A stretch of DNA of 64,000 nt, from contig CM043962.1 in assembly GCA_014529385.2 (NCBI GenBank), positions 90,197,680 through 90,261,679 of the forward strand, written 5' to 3'. A model generated the notes under the pieces. The model was not told where the DNA came from, did not search any database, and worked only from the letters and a program-made list of their open reading frames with translations. Each line of letters starts with the position of its first letter. Position 1 is the stretch's first letter. A program made the translations under genes and the position numbers. This document shows positions 24,009-35,450 of this stretch, piece by piece. The DNA comes from Adiantum capillus-veneris (Eukaryota > Streptophyta > Polypodiopsida > Polypodiales > Pteridaceae).

Positions 24009-27000
24009 TGTAAGGTTCCCAACCCGCCTATACCGACATCGGGATGGGATCCTTGACAGGTCTCTAGGTCTGATAAAAATCAGAGTCTCTAAACAAGAAA
24101 AATCCAAGGAATAGACCTTTGCCATTGACAATGGCTTGGGTCTATAGCCTTAGAAGAAGACCTAGTCCTATCTCGCAGCGGAAACGGGACAACCTTTTAA
24201 AAGTCCAAAAACTACTTCAGCCCTATACCTTCCACAAATTGGACTAAGGTATCCTCAACCAACGCTTTTTTCCCCTTAATATATGTGAGGGCACAGCCGC
24301 TGGTAGGTTCCTCTTCCAATTGAAGAAGTTTTCTAAACATTTTAGTGCGCAGGGATGGATAGTTACCTGACTAATCAGGTCCACCCGTCCATGATTGACA
24401 ACCTTAGTCAATCCCCACTTACCACCCCGCACACACACAAGATTCATTTATCTTATTATTACATTGTTTTAACATTTAAAATAATGGTTTCTTTTAACGT
24501 TCCATCACAGTAATTCCTTGAAGACAGCATTGAAAGCATTCTTTCAGAAAACAAACATCTTTAAACTTAAGACAGGGTACTGTCAATCAAAACATTATCC
24601 ATAATAACCATGACCAGTACTCTTCTTGTCTCAAGACCACCTAAGGGTGAAAAAATGGCACCCATTCCTTATTCAATTCCGGAGTGGATAAACCCCCACC
24701 CAAGGTTCCGGGTGCCCATACACCAAACCAGTTGCCCATACAACCGGGCGGCTCCCCTAGGATTAAAAAAACGGTATCCTAACTTATGTAGAAACATCAA
24801 GACATGACACGGAGTAGAAACTCATCGTTCATGGGGATAATCGACTTAACCGTGGCTAGAAAGCCAATCATTATCATCAATTTATATCAAGGAGTCGGAG
24901 GTGTCTTGAGACAAGCTGTCTTAAGGATGATCAAACATATCTTTCCTAATTCAATCAGTTTTAACCCAAACAATTCTTTCCTACCTTATAAATAAATGCA
25001 CGTTGGAAGTTACCTTCCGTTTTGAGTCAGTTTATTCTTCTTACGTATGCAATGCTAATTTATAAAATAACTTAAACTAATTAAAGACTTAATTGAATAA
25101 TGGGACACCCACCTGGAATTGATTGGCCATCTGCTGCTGCACTGGCGCCTGAAGACTCTCCTCCGTAGGCCTACTACTAGGCTCGGCTTCGTCATCGTGC
25201 GACGCTCTAGTTTGTTTTGAAGCTACTTCCTCATCATCAGATGTAGGATTTTCTCGGGTTCTTTTTGGTGCCATAACTTCTTATCCGTTTAAAAAGGACG
25301 TCTAATCATTAGGTAAATAAATCAAAATCTAGACTTAGCCTTTATATTCAACCGTAACCCATCCAAGGTTAAATTTATAGTCTTATTTGATAAATTCTTG
25401 ACCTAGTAATTTCTTATTTGTCTATATAAGCATGATAACTTCTTCCACCGCTTCCCTAAGGGTTTTCTAAGCTCTCCGAACTTTCTTATAATTTTCTAAA
25501 TCTTTTTCCTAATTTTCCTATCAACTTTTAAGCTAATAATTTACTTATTTTGGGCTTAATATTTATTGTATTTAATTTCTCTGAAAGATTTAATTTCCTT
25601 AACTTGATATCATAGGTTTACACTTACTATAATTTTCCTAAAAACTTTTGACCACAAAGTCTATTTATTTTAATTAATCATTCGCTAAAAATAGGACTTT
25701 TGGTCAATTATAATTTTTTTAACCTCACCAATTAACTATGGTATAATTACCACAAGTAGATAATGATATTTTTGACCTCTGGTAATTATCTTATTATTTT
25801 CCAACTTAGTTATATAATTTCCATCTTCAATTTTCAGCTAAATTTAGGATAATATGACTTAAATAAATACTTATACTACTTTTTTAACCTTGAAATATTC
25901 ATCACGGCCTCTTTATTATGTAAACTAGCTTTGATAAATAGAATGTAATCATATAGCATGATTTACTAGTTTCCCCCTTGAAATTTCCACCAAAATTAGT
26001 ATATTTTGACTTAGATAAATATTTATACTACTTTTCTAACCTTGTCATAACTATCACGGCCTTTTTACCCTATAATACAGCTCTAATAAATAGCATGTAA
26101 TCATATAGCATGATTTACTAATTTCCCCCTTGAAATTTTGACCAAAATTAGTATATTTTGACTTAGATAAATACTTATACTACTTTTCTAACCTTGGCAT
26201 AATTATCACGGCCTCTTTACCCTGTAATACAGCTTTGATAAATAGCATGTAATTATAGCACATGATTTACTAATTTTCCCCTTTACTTTTTAGCTAGAAA
26301 TGGTATAATTTGACTTAAATAAATATCTATACTACTTTTCTAACCTTGGCATAATTATCACGGCCTTTTGACCCTATGATACAGCTTTGATAAATAGCAT
26401 GTAATTATATCACATGATTTACTAATTTCCCCCTTTACTTTTTAGCTAGAAATAGTGTAATTTGACTTAGATAAATATCTATACTACTTTTCTAACCTTG
26501 TCACTATTATCACGGCCTCTTGACTATATAATACAGCTCTGATACATAGAATGTAATTATATCACATGATTTACTAATTTCCCCCTTTAAATTACCCCTC
26601 AAAACAGCTTAACTCCACTAAGATAATTAGTTGAACTAATTTTTTGAACATCTCCTAATTATTACAGGTACTTGAATACCTAATTAACCATTGATAATTA
26701 TATGAAAGCATTTGAATTTCATTTACTAATTTCCCCCTATCAAAATTACTCAATAAACAGAGTATTTTAGCTAAAGTAATTAGCTAATTTAATTTTCTGA
26801 ACTTCTCCTAATTATCACAGGTACTTGACCACTCAATTAATCACTGATAATTATATGGAAGCATTTGAATTCCATTTACTAATTTCCCCTATTAACATTT
26901 CTCAAAAAACAGGGTATTTTAGCTAAGATAATTAGCTAGATTAACTTTCTGAACTTTTCCTAATTATCACGGATTTTTGAACACCTAATTAACCACTAAT

Positions 27001-28773
27001 AATTATATGAAAACATTTGAATTCCATGTACTAATTTCTCATATTTAATTTACTCAAAAAACAGAGTATTTTAGCTAAAATAATTAGATAAATTAACTTT
27101 CTGAACTTCTCCTAATTATCACAGCTTTTTAACCACCTAATTAACCACTGAAAATTATATGAAAACATTTGAATTTCATTTACTAATTTCCCCTATTTAA
27201 CTGACTCAAAAAATAGGGTATTTTAGCTAAAACAATTAGCTAAATTAACTTTCTGAACTTCTCCTAATTATAACGGGTTATTGAACACCTAATTAACTAC
27301 TGATAATTATATGAAAGCATTTGAATTCCATTTACTAATTTCCCCTATTAACATTGCTCAAAAAACACAAAAATTATGCCTAATTAATTAGCTAAATTAA
27401 TTATCTGAGCTTCTCCTAATTACCACAGATTTTTTAACACCTAATAAACCACTGATAAATGTATCTTAACAATTGAAGTCAATTTACTAATTTCCCCTAT
27501 TTAATTTGGTCAAAAAATAGAGTAATTCTACCTAATTAATTAGCTAGATTCATTATCTAAGCTTTTCCTAATTATCACGGGTTTCTTAACACCCAATTAA
27601 TCACTGATAAATATATTATAGCAATTAAAATCAATTTACTAATTTCCCCTATTTAAATAGCTCAAAAATCAGAGTAATTTTGCATAATTAATTAGCTAGA
27701 TTCATTATCTGAGATTTTCCTAATTATCACGGGTTCCTTAACACTGAATTAACCACTGATAAATATATTATAGCAATTGAAATCAATTTACTAATTTCCC
27801 CTATTTAAATAGCTCAAAAAACAGAGTAATTCTGCATAATTAATTAGGAAAATTACTCAGAAAATTATAGGATAATTTTCCTAGCTTAATGACTGTCTAA
27901 TGCAACTCTGATAATTACCTCATCTTAATCTAAGCTTAATTAATATATTTATCATTAATTCATGGTTAATTTGGCTAATTTCAGCCATAATATGATAGGA
28001 TAATTAATTAGCTTAATATTACTAAGCTTAATTACAATAATCAGCAGAGATTAATTAATTTAAAGAGGTTTAAGGAGTATGCATAGGCCTAATCTTTGAT
28101 TTATTAACAATTTATCTTAATCTAACCTTGCTAATTAAGAAGGATTAGGTTAATTACCGTTAGGGTTAATCAATTAGAGATTAAACTCTAATGATTTCTG
28201 CGTAGTGTTCTCTCTAGATGAGAGAGAGAGAGTAGCAAGGCTCCGAGTCTCTCTAAAATGTGAAGCTAGGGGTCCTATTTATAGTTTTCTGGCACTCATA
28301 AGCTCTCACCGGCTGAAAAAGGCAGTTGCTTGAAGTTCAAGCAGCCCCCAGCAAGTCCAAAAACGACCCATGCTGCTAAATGAGTCCCTAGTAGATCAGT
28401 GATGACCCTCCCATTACCTGCCAGCTTTTAAAATGTCAATTTTGCTATAATTTGACCTATTTTTGCTTAATTGGTAAATATCTTGTAAATATCCGGGAGA
28501 CCTTTAATAAAGTCTATGCTTAAATGATTACTGTAACCCTTCAATTTTTCTATTTTACTCAATTCACAGTGTAAACTTCCAGGGGTCATAACTACGCCAG
28601 TTTTTATCGGAATTCAATTCTGAAAATTTCTAGCCCGAGGTTTGTTATGCTTAAGATTCCAAAAATACCAATATTTGCCATGGTCGGACAATTCTACATT
28701 GCTTTTTCAATAATCATATCAGTTTGATTAAGCTTATACAACCTTTAAGGTTTCAGAAACTGGAAACCTTACA
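24009..28773 (-). repeat. Element X copy B, full ~4.77-kb 5' LTR
   Basis: Termini TGTAAGGTT and AACCTTACA on plus. It contains the intact candidate exon, the ~151-bp array (about 25780-27840, about 13 units) and a short GA tract. Near-identical to 10825-15602. Confidence 0.78.
25109..25274 (-). CDS. Candidate gag N-terminal exon inside X LTR (copy B)
   Basis: ATG at 25274. It encodes MAPKRTRENPTSDDEEVASK, then an acidic/Ser-rich stretch and APVQQQMANQFQ, ending at CAG followed by GTGGGT. The composition (basic start, acidic middle, Gln-rich end) resembles the N-terminus of plant gypsy gag. It lies about 3.5 kb into the LTR, upstream of the primer site, so if expressed it would need transcription from within the LTR and splicing over the primer site. 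Unproven; it may be a captured fragment. Confidence 0.4.
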
Positions 28774-28787
28774 AGACCTTTGCTCTA

Positions 28788-30101
28788 GTGGCAAAGATGA
28801 CGACAGTGAGAGCTGTCATAGCAGTAGCTGCATCTAGAGGATGGATTATGCATCAAATGGATGTAAAGAATGCCTTCTTGATTGGTGAGTTGCAAGAGGA
28901 AGTGTATATGGATCAGCCACCTGGTTATGTCGATCCAGGTTACCCAGATTATGTATGCAGACTTCTCAAAGCTTTGTATGGTTTGAAGCAGGGCTCTAGA
29001 GCATGGTATGACAGGATTGCCAAGTATCTTGTCAGTATTGGTTTTAGGAGAGCTCATGCTGATCATTCACTCTATGTACGTGAGAGTGATGTGGGGATTG
29101 TGGTCATTACCATATATGTAGATGACCTTATTATTGTTGGTGACAATGCTATGGAGATTGACCATGTGAAGGGTCTTCTCAAACAGGAGTTTGAAATGAA
29201 AGATTTGGGCGAGTTGCACTACTTTCTTGGCATTGAGGTGATCAGGACTCCAGAGGGTGTATGGCTATCACAGAGACAATATGCTTTGGACATGTTGTCA
29301 AAGTATGGTATGGCTGATTGTAAGCCAATTTCTATTCCCTTGGATGTGAATGCAAAGCTGAGTGCAGAGAAGGGTGATGTTGTTGAGGATGTCAACATGT
29401 ACAGGAAGATTGTGGGTAGTCTAATCTACTTGACTATCACGAGGCCAGACTTGAGCTACACAGTAGGCTTGGAGAGTCAGTTCATGCAACTTCCGAGGAA
29501 GCCACATTTGGATGGAGTACGACGCACACTTAGGTATGTGCAAGGTACTCTTGACTACGCATTGTTCTATGCAGCAGATGCACCATTAGCATTGTATGGG
29601 TATACAGATGCAGATTGGGCAGGTAGCATTGTTGATAGGAGATTTACGAGTGGCTTCATGTTCTCTTTTGGGAGTGCTGCTGTTACTTGGAGCAGCAAAA
29701 AGCAGCCTACGGTTGCTTTATCGAGCACAGAGGCCGAGTACAGAGGTGCAGCAGTTGCGGCGTGCGAAGTAGCTTGGCTACGCACATTACTTGAGGACTT
29801 GGGAGTGCAGGTGGACCAGCAGATTTTCATCCATTGTGACAACCTCAGCAGCATGCAGTTGGCTAGGAACCCAGTGTTCCATGCCAGGACCAAACACATA
29901 GAGGTCCATTACCACTACGTTCGAGAGCGAGTGTTGGCGGGCGACATCGACTTGGTCTACGTCAGCACAGAGGAGCAGATAGCGGATATCTTTACCAAGG
30001 CCCTCGGAGCTGAGAAGCTTCGACGTTTCCGGACTATGCTTGGACTCTGCGACATGCAGAGCTCGAGGGGGAGTGTTGAGATGTCGAGCTCTACACCTTG
30101 A
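28788..30101 (+). CDS. Copia RT-RNase H, copy B (open frame)
   Basis: 437 residues open from ATG 28788. That ATG is an internal Met of the polyprotein (KMTTVR); the frame is open slightly upstream to the X border at 28774. RT motifs in order: DVKNAF, LYGLKQGSRAWYDR, YVDD (about residue 112) and LGELHYFLGIEV. RNase H motifs: TDADWAGS, LSSTEAEYRGA, HCDNLSSMQLARNP, TKHIEVHYHYVRE and IADIFTKAL. The C-terminus reaches the 3' LTR, as is usual in copia elements. RT lacks its N-terminal part, and gag, protease and integrase are absent upstream in this copy, so it is a fragment although the catalytic residues are intact. Confidence 0.93.
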   Translation: MAKMTTVRAVIAVAASRGWIMHQMDVKNAFLIGELQEEVYMDQPPGYVDPGYPDYVCRLLKALYGLKQGSRAWYDRIAKYLVSIGFRRAHADHSLYVRESDVGIVVITIYVDDLIIVGDNAMEIDHVKGLLKQEFEMKDLGELHYFLGIEVIRTPEGVWLSQRQYALDMLSKYGMADCKPISIPLDVNAKLSAEKGDVVEDVNMYRKIVGSLIYLTITRPDLSYTVGLESQFMQLPRKPHLDGVRRTLRYVQGTLDYALFYAADAPLALYGYTDADWAGSIVDRRFTSGFMFSFGSAAVTWSSKKQPTVALSSTEAEYRGAAVAACEVAWLRTLLEDLGVQVDQQIFIHCDNLSSMQLARNPVFHARTKHIEVHYHYVRERVLAGDIDLVYVSTEEQIADIFTKALGAEKLRRFRTMLGLCDMQSSRGSVEMSSSTP

Positions 30102-30396
30102 GCTGGCATCCACTACGGGTCTTGGCCGCTTACGGCATTTACTCACTGGCGCGTTAGGTGACCAACACGGAGGATCTCTGCGAGTGATTCTACAGGTGGA
30201 CTACACTTATAGTGCCAGCCTAGTACGCATCTAGCGAGTTCACACTTAGTGACCGCATGTACATATGTTCTACTTTTCAGCTTTAGCACTTAGTCATTTT
30301 GTACTCTCTTTTCTGTGAAGAAGAAGAAGAAGCTTTCCATCTCTGTGTGCTTTTGTGCTTGTCTTGTGTAGCTCTCTTGCATCCTCATTCTTTACA
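30074..30396 (+). repeat. Copia 3' LTR (copy B)
   Basis: 323 bp, TGTTGAG to TTTACA, with the purine tract before it and TCCCA (30397-30401) after it. Confidence 0.95.
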
Positions 30397-31247
30397 TCCC
30401 AAAGGACTAGGGTTGTATCCCACTCAAGCATGTAAGGGGAAGGGAGAAATGTGCATTTTTTATAGAGAGAGAGAGAGAGAGGGAGAGATGAGAGAGAGAG
30501 AGAGAGATGTATAGAGAAAATATTTTTAGAATCTTCTTGCCAAGTTTCAAAAAAGCGCTCCCAAGAAAATGCTCGCCAAGAAATCACATCCTCTCTTCAC
30601 GAAGCTCTAATCTCTACGCATAAAAAGAAACCATAATCTTGAGGGATGACAAATAGAGAATCATCATCCAATGATACTACTTACAAGCCTAGATATATTA
30701 TGGGTAAGCTTAATGATAAGAGCTATCACAAATATAAAATCTCAAGACAGAGATCTGTCTTAAGCACCTTCAAATAACTTTGGGACATCTTAACTAATTT
30801 TAGTCCTTTTTTGCAAGTTTTACCAAATCTAAGACTTGGAGAAGATATAAACTCACTTTTTTGTGACTTTTCTCTGCTTCCCATGTTAGCTCCTATGATT
30901 CTTCTTCTTTATCTTTTCTTGTGAATTGGGGTTTAGTAGCTCTTATTTGTTGGTTCCACTCAAAGATACCAACAAGAAGACACAGTCCACAACAAATGTT
31001 TTGATGTTTAGAGCACCTCAAACTATGCTCACACACAAAATTTTCTTCACACATCTGTGTGTGTGTGTGAATATATCTTCAAGATTTCTAGGAATGATTC
31101 ATGTTGGGGCAAACATGGAGATTGTGTCCCAAATTTCTTTTCCACTCATCATTCCCTTATATATCAGTGCTACCACATAAATGATTTCCAATCCACTCTT
31201 GATTGTAGGTATTTTGTTGCATGCTTCTCACTACAAGAATTCAAATC

Positions 31248-31301
<54 letters not shown>

Positions 31302-31430
31302 CGTTTCCATCAATACTAAACATCAAATCTGATTACCAGAGCTTGACAAAAAAGGATTACAAATTTCTTGACTCTTGAGAGTAGCCACTCTCAGTCGTAC
31401 GCTTTTACACCTCTTTAAAACTTTAGATAA
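30397..31430. other. Right flank of copia (copy B), continuing into unique sequence
   Basis: Duplicate of 17226-18275 with small indels, GA tract near 30466-30508 and CT tract 31246-31299. At about 31430 (tttagataatgata) it continues into sequence present only once in the window, so this copy keeps the original junction. Confidence 0.8.
31246..31299. repeat. (CT)n microsatellite
   Basis: About 50 bp of CT repeats, longer than the counterpart at 18105-18152. Confidence 0.95.
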
Positions 31431-31649
31431 TGATATAAATATTGTGCTGAAACTTGAAAATTTGAACTTTATACCTAGAGCTCATTTAGCCAATGGCCGG
31501 CTTACAAGGCTAAAAGTTCAGGACAAAAAGATTACAACTATAATTTTAGAAGGATGTGGCTCAATAGTCATCTGGCTCAATAATCATAGTTCCTCTTTTT
31601 TACAAGGCTTTCTAAAAAAAAGTTGGATTAAAAAAGATAATGGCTTTGT

Positions 31650-34270
31650 GAAGATGTGGTAGACTAGGATTGTGTTTGTTGGGTCCATTTGCTAACTTTC
31701 CCACCTTCCTAGTCATTGCACATCCTTGTGAAAGCTTTGGATTTAGCTTAAATACTTGAATTCTCTCTTCTCCAATGTCTTTGTAATCATGTGAAACTTC
31801 TTTTCTCAGGCCACCATGTCTGCTTGAATGGCTAGATATTTGAAAGGGTTGTTGATTATTATGCTCTAATAAGCTATGTGGCGTGCCTGTAGGTCGTTTG
31901 TAAGTGGGTTGAAGATGATGCAGTCCATCTCAAAAAATTCCTCTTCAAAGGTCTACATGTGCATGGGCAGAAACATGATCCAAGCATACATCCCCAGTAG
32001 GACATTTCTATTGGAGACCTTTGTCTCTAGGTTTCATGGTATGCCTAGATTGCCTTCAAGAAAAAATTTCCAAGCATACATCCCCAGTAGGACATTTCTA
32101 TTGGAGACCTCTGTCTCTAGGTTTCATGGTATGCCTAGATTGCCTTCAAGAAAAAATTTCCATGGGTGTTTGAAGGTCTCTATGTCTTCAAATGCATGTA
32201 TTCATGTAATAATCATTTTATCTATCTTTGTGAGCATTTGAAAGATTGGGGATATCTCACATTTGAATAATCATTACCTACATGGAGTGCACCATGTATG
32301 ATTTTGTCGGCTTGTAATTGTTTATTGGCTTCAACAGTTACGGATAGTTTAGCACTAAAGGTCAGTGGCTTCTCCATGTGTAGTAGTTATCCCACCATCA
32401 CTTTTTAGAGATAGGACAAAAATTAGGGTCTATCTTGAGGTGCTGAGGCACATTTTGGTATGTCACTTTATCTTGTGGCCTCTTCTTGAACCATTTCTTA
32501 CACTATAGAGGTGTATTCTCTAGTATGAAGCACTTGATGTGTAGAGATAGGATAATTCTCATAATCTCCTCTTTGATTAGGCTGGAGGGCTGGCAAAAGC
32601 TTCTTCTTTAATAGTATAGCCTCTTGCTTCATTCAATGGGAGAGAGTTTATCTCGTGGATAAAGTTTTTGACCACATTATCTGGCTTTATCATCAACAAA
32701 GCTATAGATTCCAAGACCTTGAGCTCATATAACATGAATTCCTTGTGTGAAGGGCTTGAAATCTTTGCAATCCATCTCTTTATCTCCTCTATTGCATAAT
32801 TTAGTAGTTTCTTCATAGTTGTGTAGTACACCCAGAGTAGATTTAGTTGGTAGATCCACTGGGAAAAGGTATACTCTTGCATTTTTTGTAATAGGTCTTG
32901 GTGTCTATAGAACCGGTACCACTGATTTTTCTTTTACGGCATTGATCACTAGCTCTTTACTTTGCAACTCTTGCTCATGATTTTCAGCTTGGGTGGCTAA
33001 GTATGCATGTGCCTTTGATAACTATTCCTTTAGCTTCTTGATTTCTTGATCTCTTTGAGCTTAGATGGTCATATGTTTTGTTGATATAGCATGGCAGTTA
33101 TATCTTTCTTGTGCTAGGTCTACCTTTACTTCCTTGAGTTCTTCTAGAAAAGCTATTGGTGCTTGATAAGTGGAATCTAGAGGAGACATATCTTGCATTT
33201 CCAGGACCTGGGAAAGTTTATGCTTCACAACATCATACGAGTCACTTAACTTGGAATTTATTTTTCCTATCTTGCTAGCTTCTCCTCGAGTATTTGTTGC
33301 TCTAGATGCATCTCACTGTTGACTACAATGTGATCTTGTAGATCATAGAAGTAACTTTTGCTTCTCTCTATGCTGGTTCTAGTACCTCGTGCAGATTTGT
33401 TTGGCCCTTTTGGAGGCTCTTTATCTACCTTTGAAGCCTTGAATTTTTCATTTTTGTTGCTTGTGTTTCCTCTTTGGCATCTCAAGAATCTATCTCTTTG
33501 ACTCTAGGACAATGCCCGCTGGCACTGGAATTGAAGGTTGATCGCGTCCAGAAAATGATGTAAAACTCTTTAATCAATTTTTTGGCATCTTCAATTATAG
33601 CTATGGAGTGTGGTGACACTGGGCCTCCTTGAGTAGTCTGTTGTTGGGAGGTCCCATGCACTCACTCTTTGATTTTTTGTTGGTTTGTGCATGGTCTTGC
33701 CCTCCCTCTATCTGGCATTGATCATATTTCACAAATTCTTGTTGCTCAGTTCGAGCCTACTCTTGATCTTCTAGGTGCTTTTTTTGTCTTATTTCTCTTG
33801 ATTTGCAAGAGGTGGTGTCATTAGCTTTGGTGAGACCTATTGCTCAATCTCTATATCATCATGTGGTTGGTAAACATCAATGTCCTCCCTTGGTGATTCT
33901 TCTTGAGTAGTGTCATGCCCCTTGGGGGAGTCTACTAGAGATTCCATATCATCTACCTTTTATCTCTTGGACTCCTCTACTTCATGCAGCTTGGCTTTGC
34001 TCTTGAGCACCTTATGGATGTGGTGTTTGAAAGTTTCAACAAGCTCTATATCTTCAACGGATTTTCTTTGTCTGTGTTGTTGGATTTTTTCCATTTTTTC
34101 CCACATCATAAATTTTCTTATTTTCTTCTAAAAGCTCCTTTGGTCTCTTCTGTTGTAGCTGTTGAGCTTCTTCCATAGATTTTTGAGTCTGTGTTTTAGG
34201 TATTCGCTCGACCGGGTTGTGCTTTTTTTTTACTAGAGGAATGGTGATATCATCCTCTTCTATTGCCATG
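31650..34270 (-). pseudogene. Possible decayed ORF of an older giant gypsy relative
   Basis: Minus-strand reading shows short open pieces separated by stops: a Lys/Glu/Gln-rich piece (34269-34054, KKHNPVERIPKTQTQKSMEE), a Lys-rich piece (33485-33267) and a 101-residue piece (32882-32577, LLNYAIEEIKRWIAKISSPS). The order of charged and Gln-rich segments followed by a globular-looking C-terminal part, lying just downstream of a palindrome array, resembles the ORF at 38120-47527 and its array. I could not align residues convincingly, so this is an inference from layout and composition. Confidence 0.3.
31981..32160. repeat. 90-bp tandem duplication, two nearly identical copies
   Basis: Copies start at 31981 and 32071 (caagcatacatccccagtag) and differ at one base (ttgtctc versus ctgtctc). 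The length is a multiple of three, but no supported gene contains it. The high identity within decayed surroundings indicates a recent event. Confidence 0.93.
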
Positions 34271-35450
34271 GACCGATATTCAGAAGGGGCACCTCTATTT
34301 CACGGTTTGATTTATTCGTCGCTGAATTCCATATTTGACTCTTATCCCTTCACTATAAGTAATCTTTACCTTTGAACTCTCTCTCCTCTTGTGCGTCTTT
34401 TTGTAGATGTGGAAGAGGATCCTTCAACTGATTTGACTAAATGTTTGGCTTTGTGCAAAAGGTCGAATTGGACTCTACTAGCGGCAATTGATCAATCCTA
34501 CCAAGGGGTTGGTATGCAATTATTGTTAGTATTGGGATTACGCTCATGTATGTCTTGTTTCTGTCTTGCTTCCCTTCAGGTTTTCTTCGAATGATTTTCC
34601 AAAATATAATTGCCTATATGATGACCCTTTGTTATGCTACCCCATTTCCATTACCATCGCTATGCACAAATTTGGCTATGTGTAGCGGTCTGAACCTTGA
34701 TGTGCTATGCAATCAATCTTAGGGGCTGCTCTATTTTGGTGTAGATCAAGTTCTTGTAGGTGAATTTGCACCCTTACTACTTGATAAAATCTTTATCATT
34801 GTTGATGGTCTTGGTTTTGTGGAGCATATTATGGTTCCCTGCTAATATGTGGAGTGCTTTATTAATGAGCTCATTGTGATCTTAACTTTGACAGTGGCAC
34901 CATGTTTCTCGGTCAATGTGGTCTCAACATTGTATTGTATTGAGCTCATAAGCTTGTGTGCTCTCTAGAAGTCAGCTCCCCATGGTGGAAGCCAAAAGAA
35001 TGTATCAATGTGAAGGCATTTGGATCCTTCAATCACCTCTCTCTATTGGTGCAAGGTCCACAATTCCCTTAGGAAGATGGTCATCTTTACTTTGGAACCA
35101 TAGATTGTTGTTTGAAATTTTTCAACAAATATGTTTGCTAGAATTTTGGCTAGTTCCTCCTCTGAGATTTGTGCCTTCTCATTTATCGAGATGTCAATGA
35201 CTTCACAGGGAGTTTCTTACCACTCTTTTTGAGAACTTCTTTTAGGCATTCTGGTAACAAAAAACCAACTAACTCTTGAAATTTTCAAAAAGTTGTCAAG
35301 AAAGACAGAAAGTGCAAACTTGATCTTCAAATGAAAAAGGAGCATAATTTGATCAAGACAAGTCCAAATTTGACCAAACTTCACCACTTCATCTAGAACA
35401 ACTATAGACACTAGGTCATGTGGTTACAAGTCAGATTTGTGGTTGAGGTG
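34271..35450. other. Decayed noncoding or pseudogenic sequence
   Basis: No open frame with recognisable motifs. It lies between the palindrome array and the possible decayed ORF and may be part of the same old element. Confidence 0.35.

Larger units (their letters stand above)
20913..28773 (-). mobile_element. Element X, copy B
   Basis: Same organisation as copy A: truncated 3' LTR (18276-21662, partly scrambled), purine tract 21663-21676, 3' UTR, gag remnant 22537-23012, unknown ORF 23239-23845, (TA)n 23863-23920, primer site 23995-24006 and 5' LTR 24009-28773. It is inserted at the same copia RT site as copy A. Confidence 0.85.
20913..31430. repeat. Second copy of a ~10.5-kb block (tandem segmental duplication)
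   Basis: Matches 7732-18275 nearly base for base, with an offset of 13.17-13.18 kb throughout. It includes element X, the copia RT-RNase H, the 3' LTR, the TCCCA target duplication and about 1 kb of non-element flank. Because the unit crosses element borders and includes flank, it arose by duplication of the locus (or of contig sequence), not by transposition. With the 18276-20912 block the repeat length is 13.15 kb. Confidence 0.9.

Noticed and set aside
31375-31662. 95-residue plus-strand ORF as a possible host gene
   Set aside because: No motif, no neighbouring exon, and it begins in flank shared with the duplicated block.
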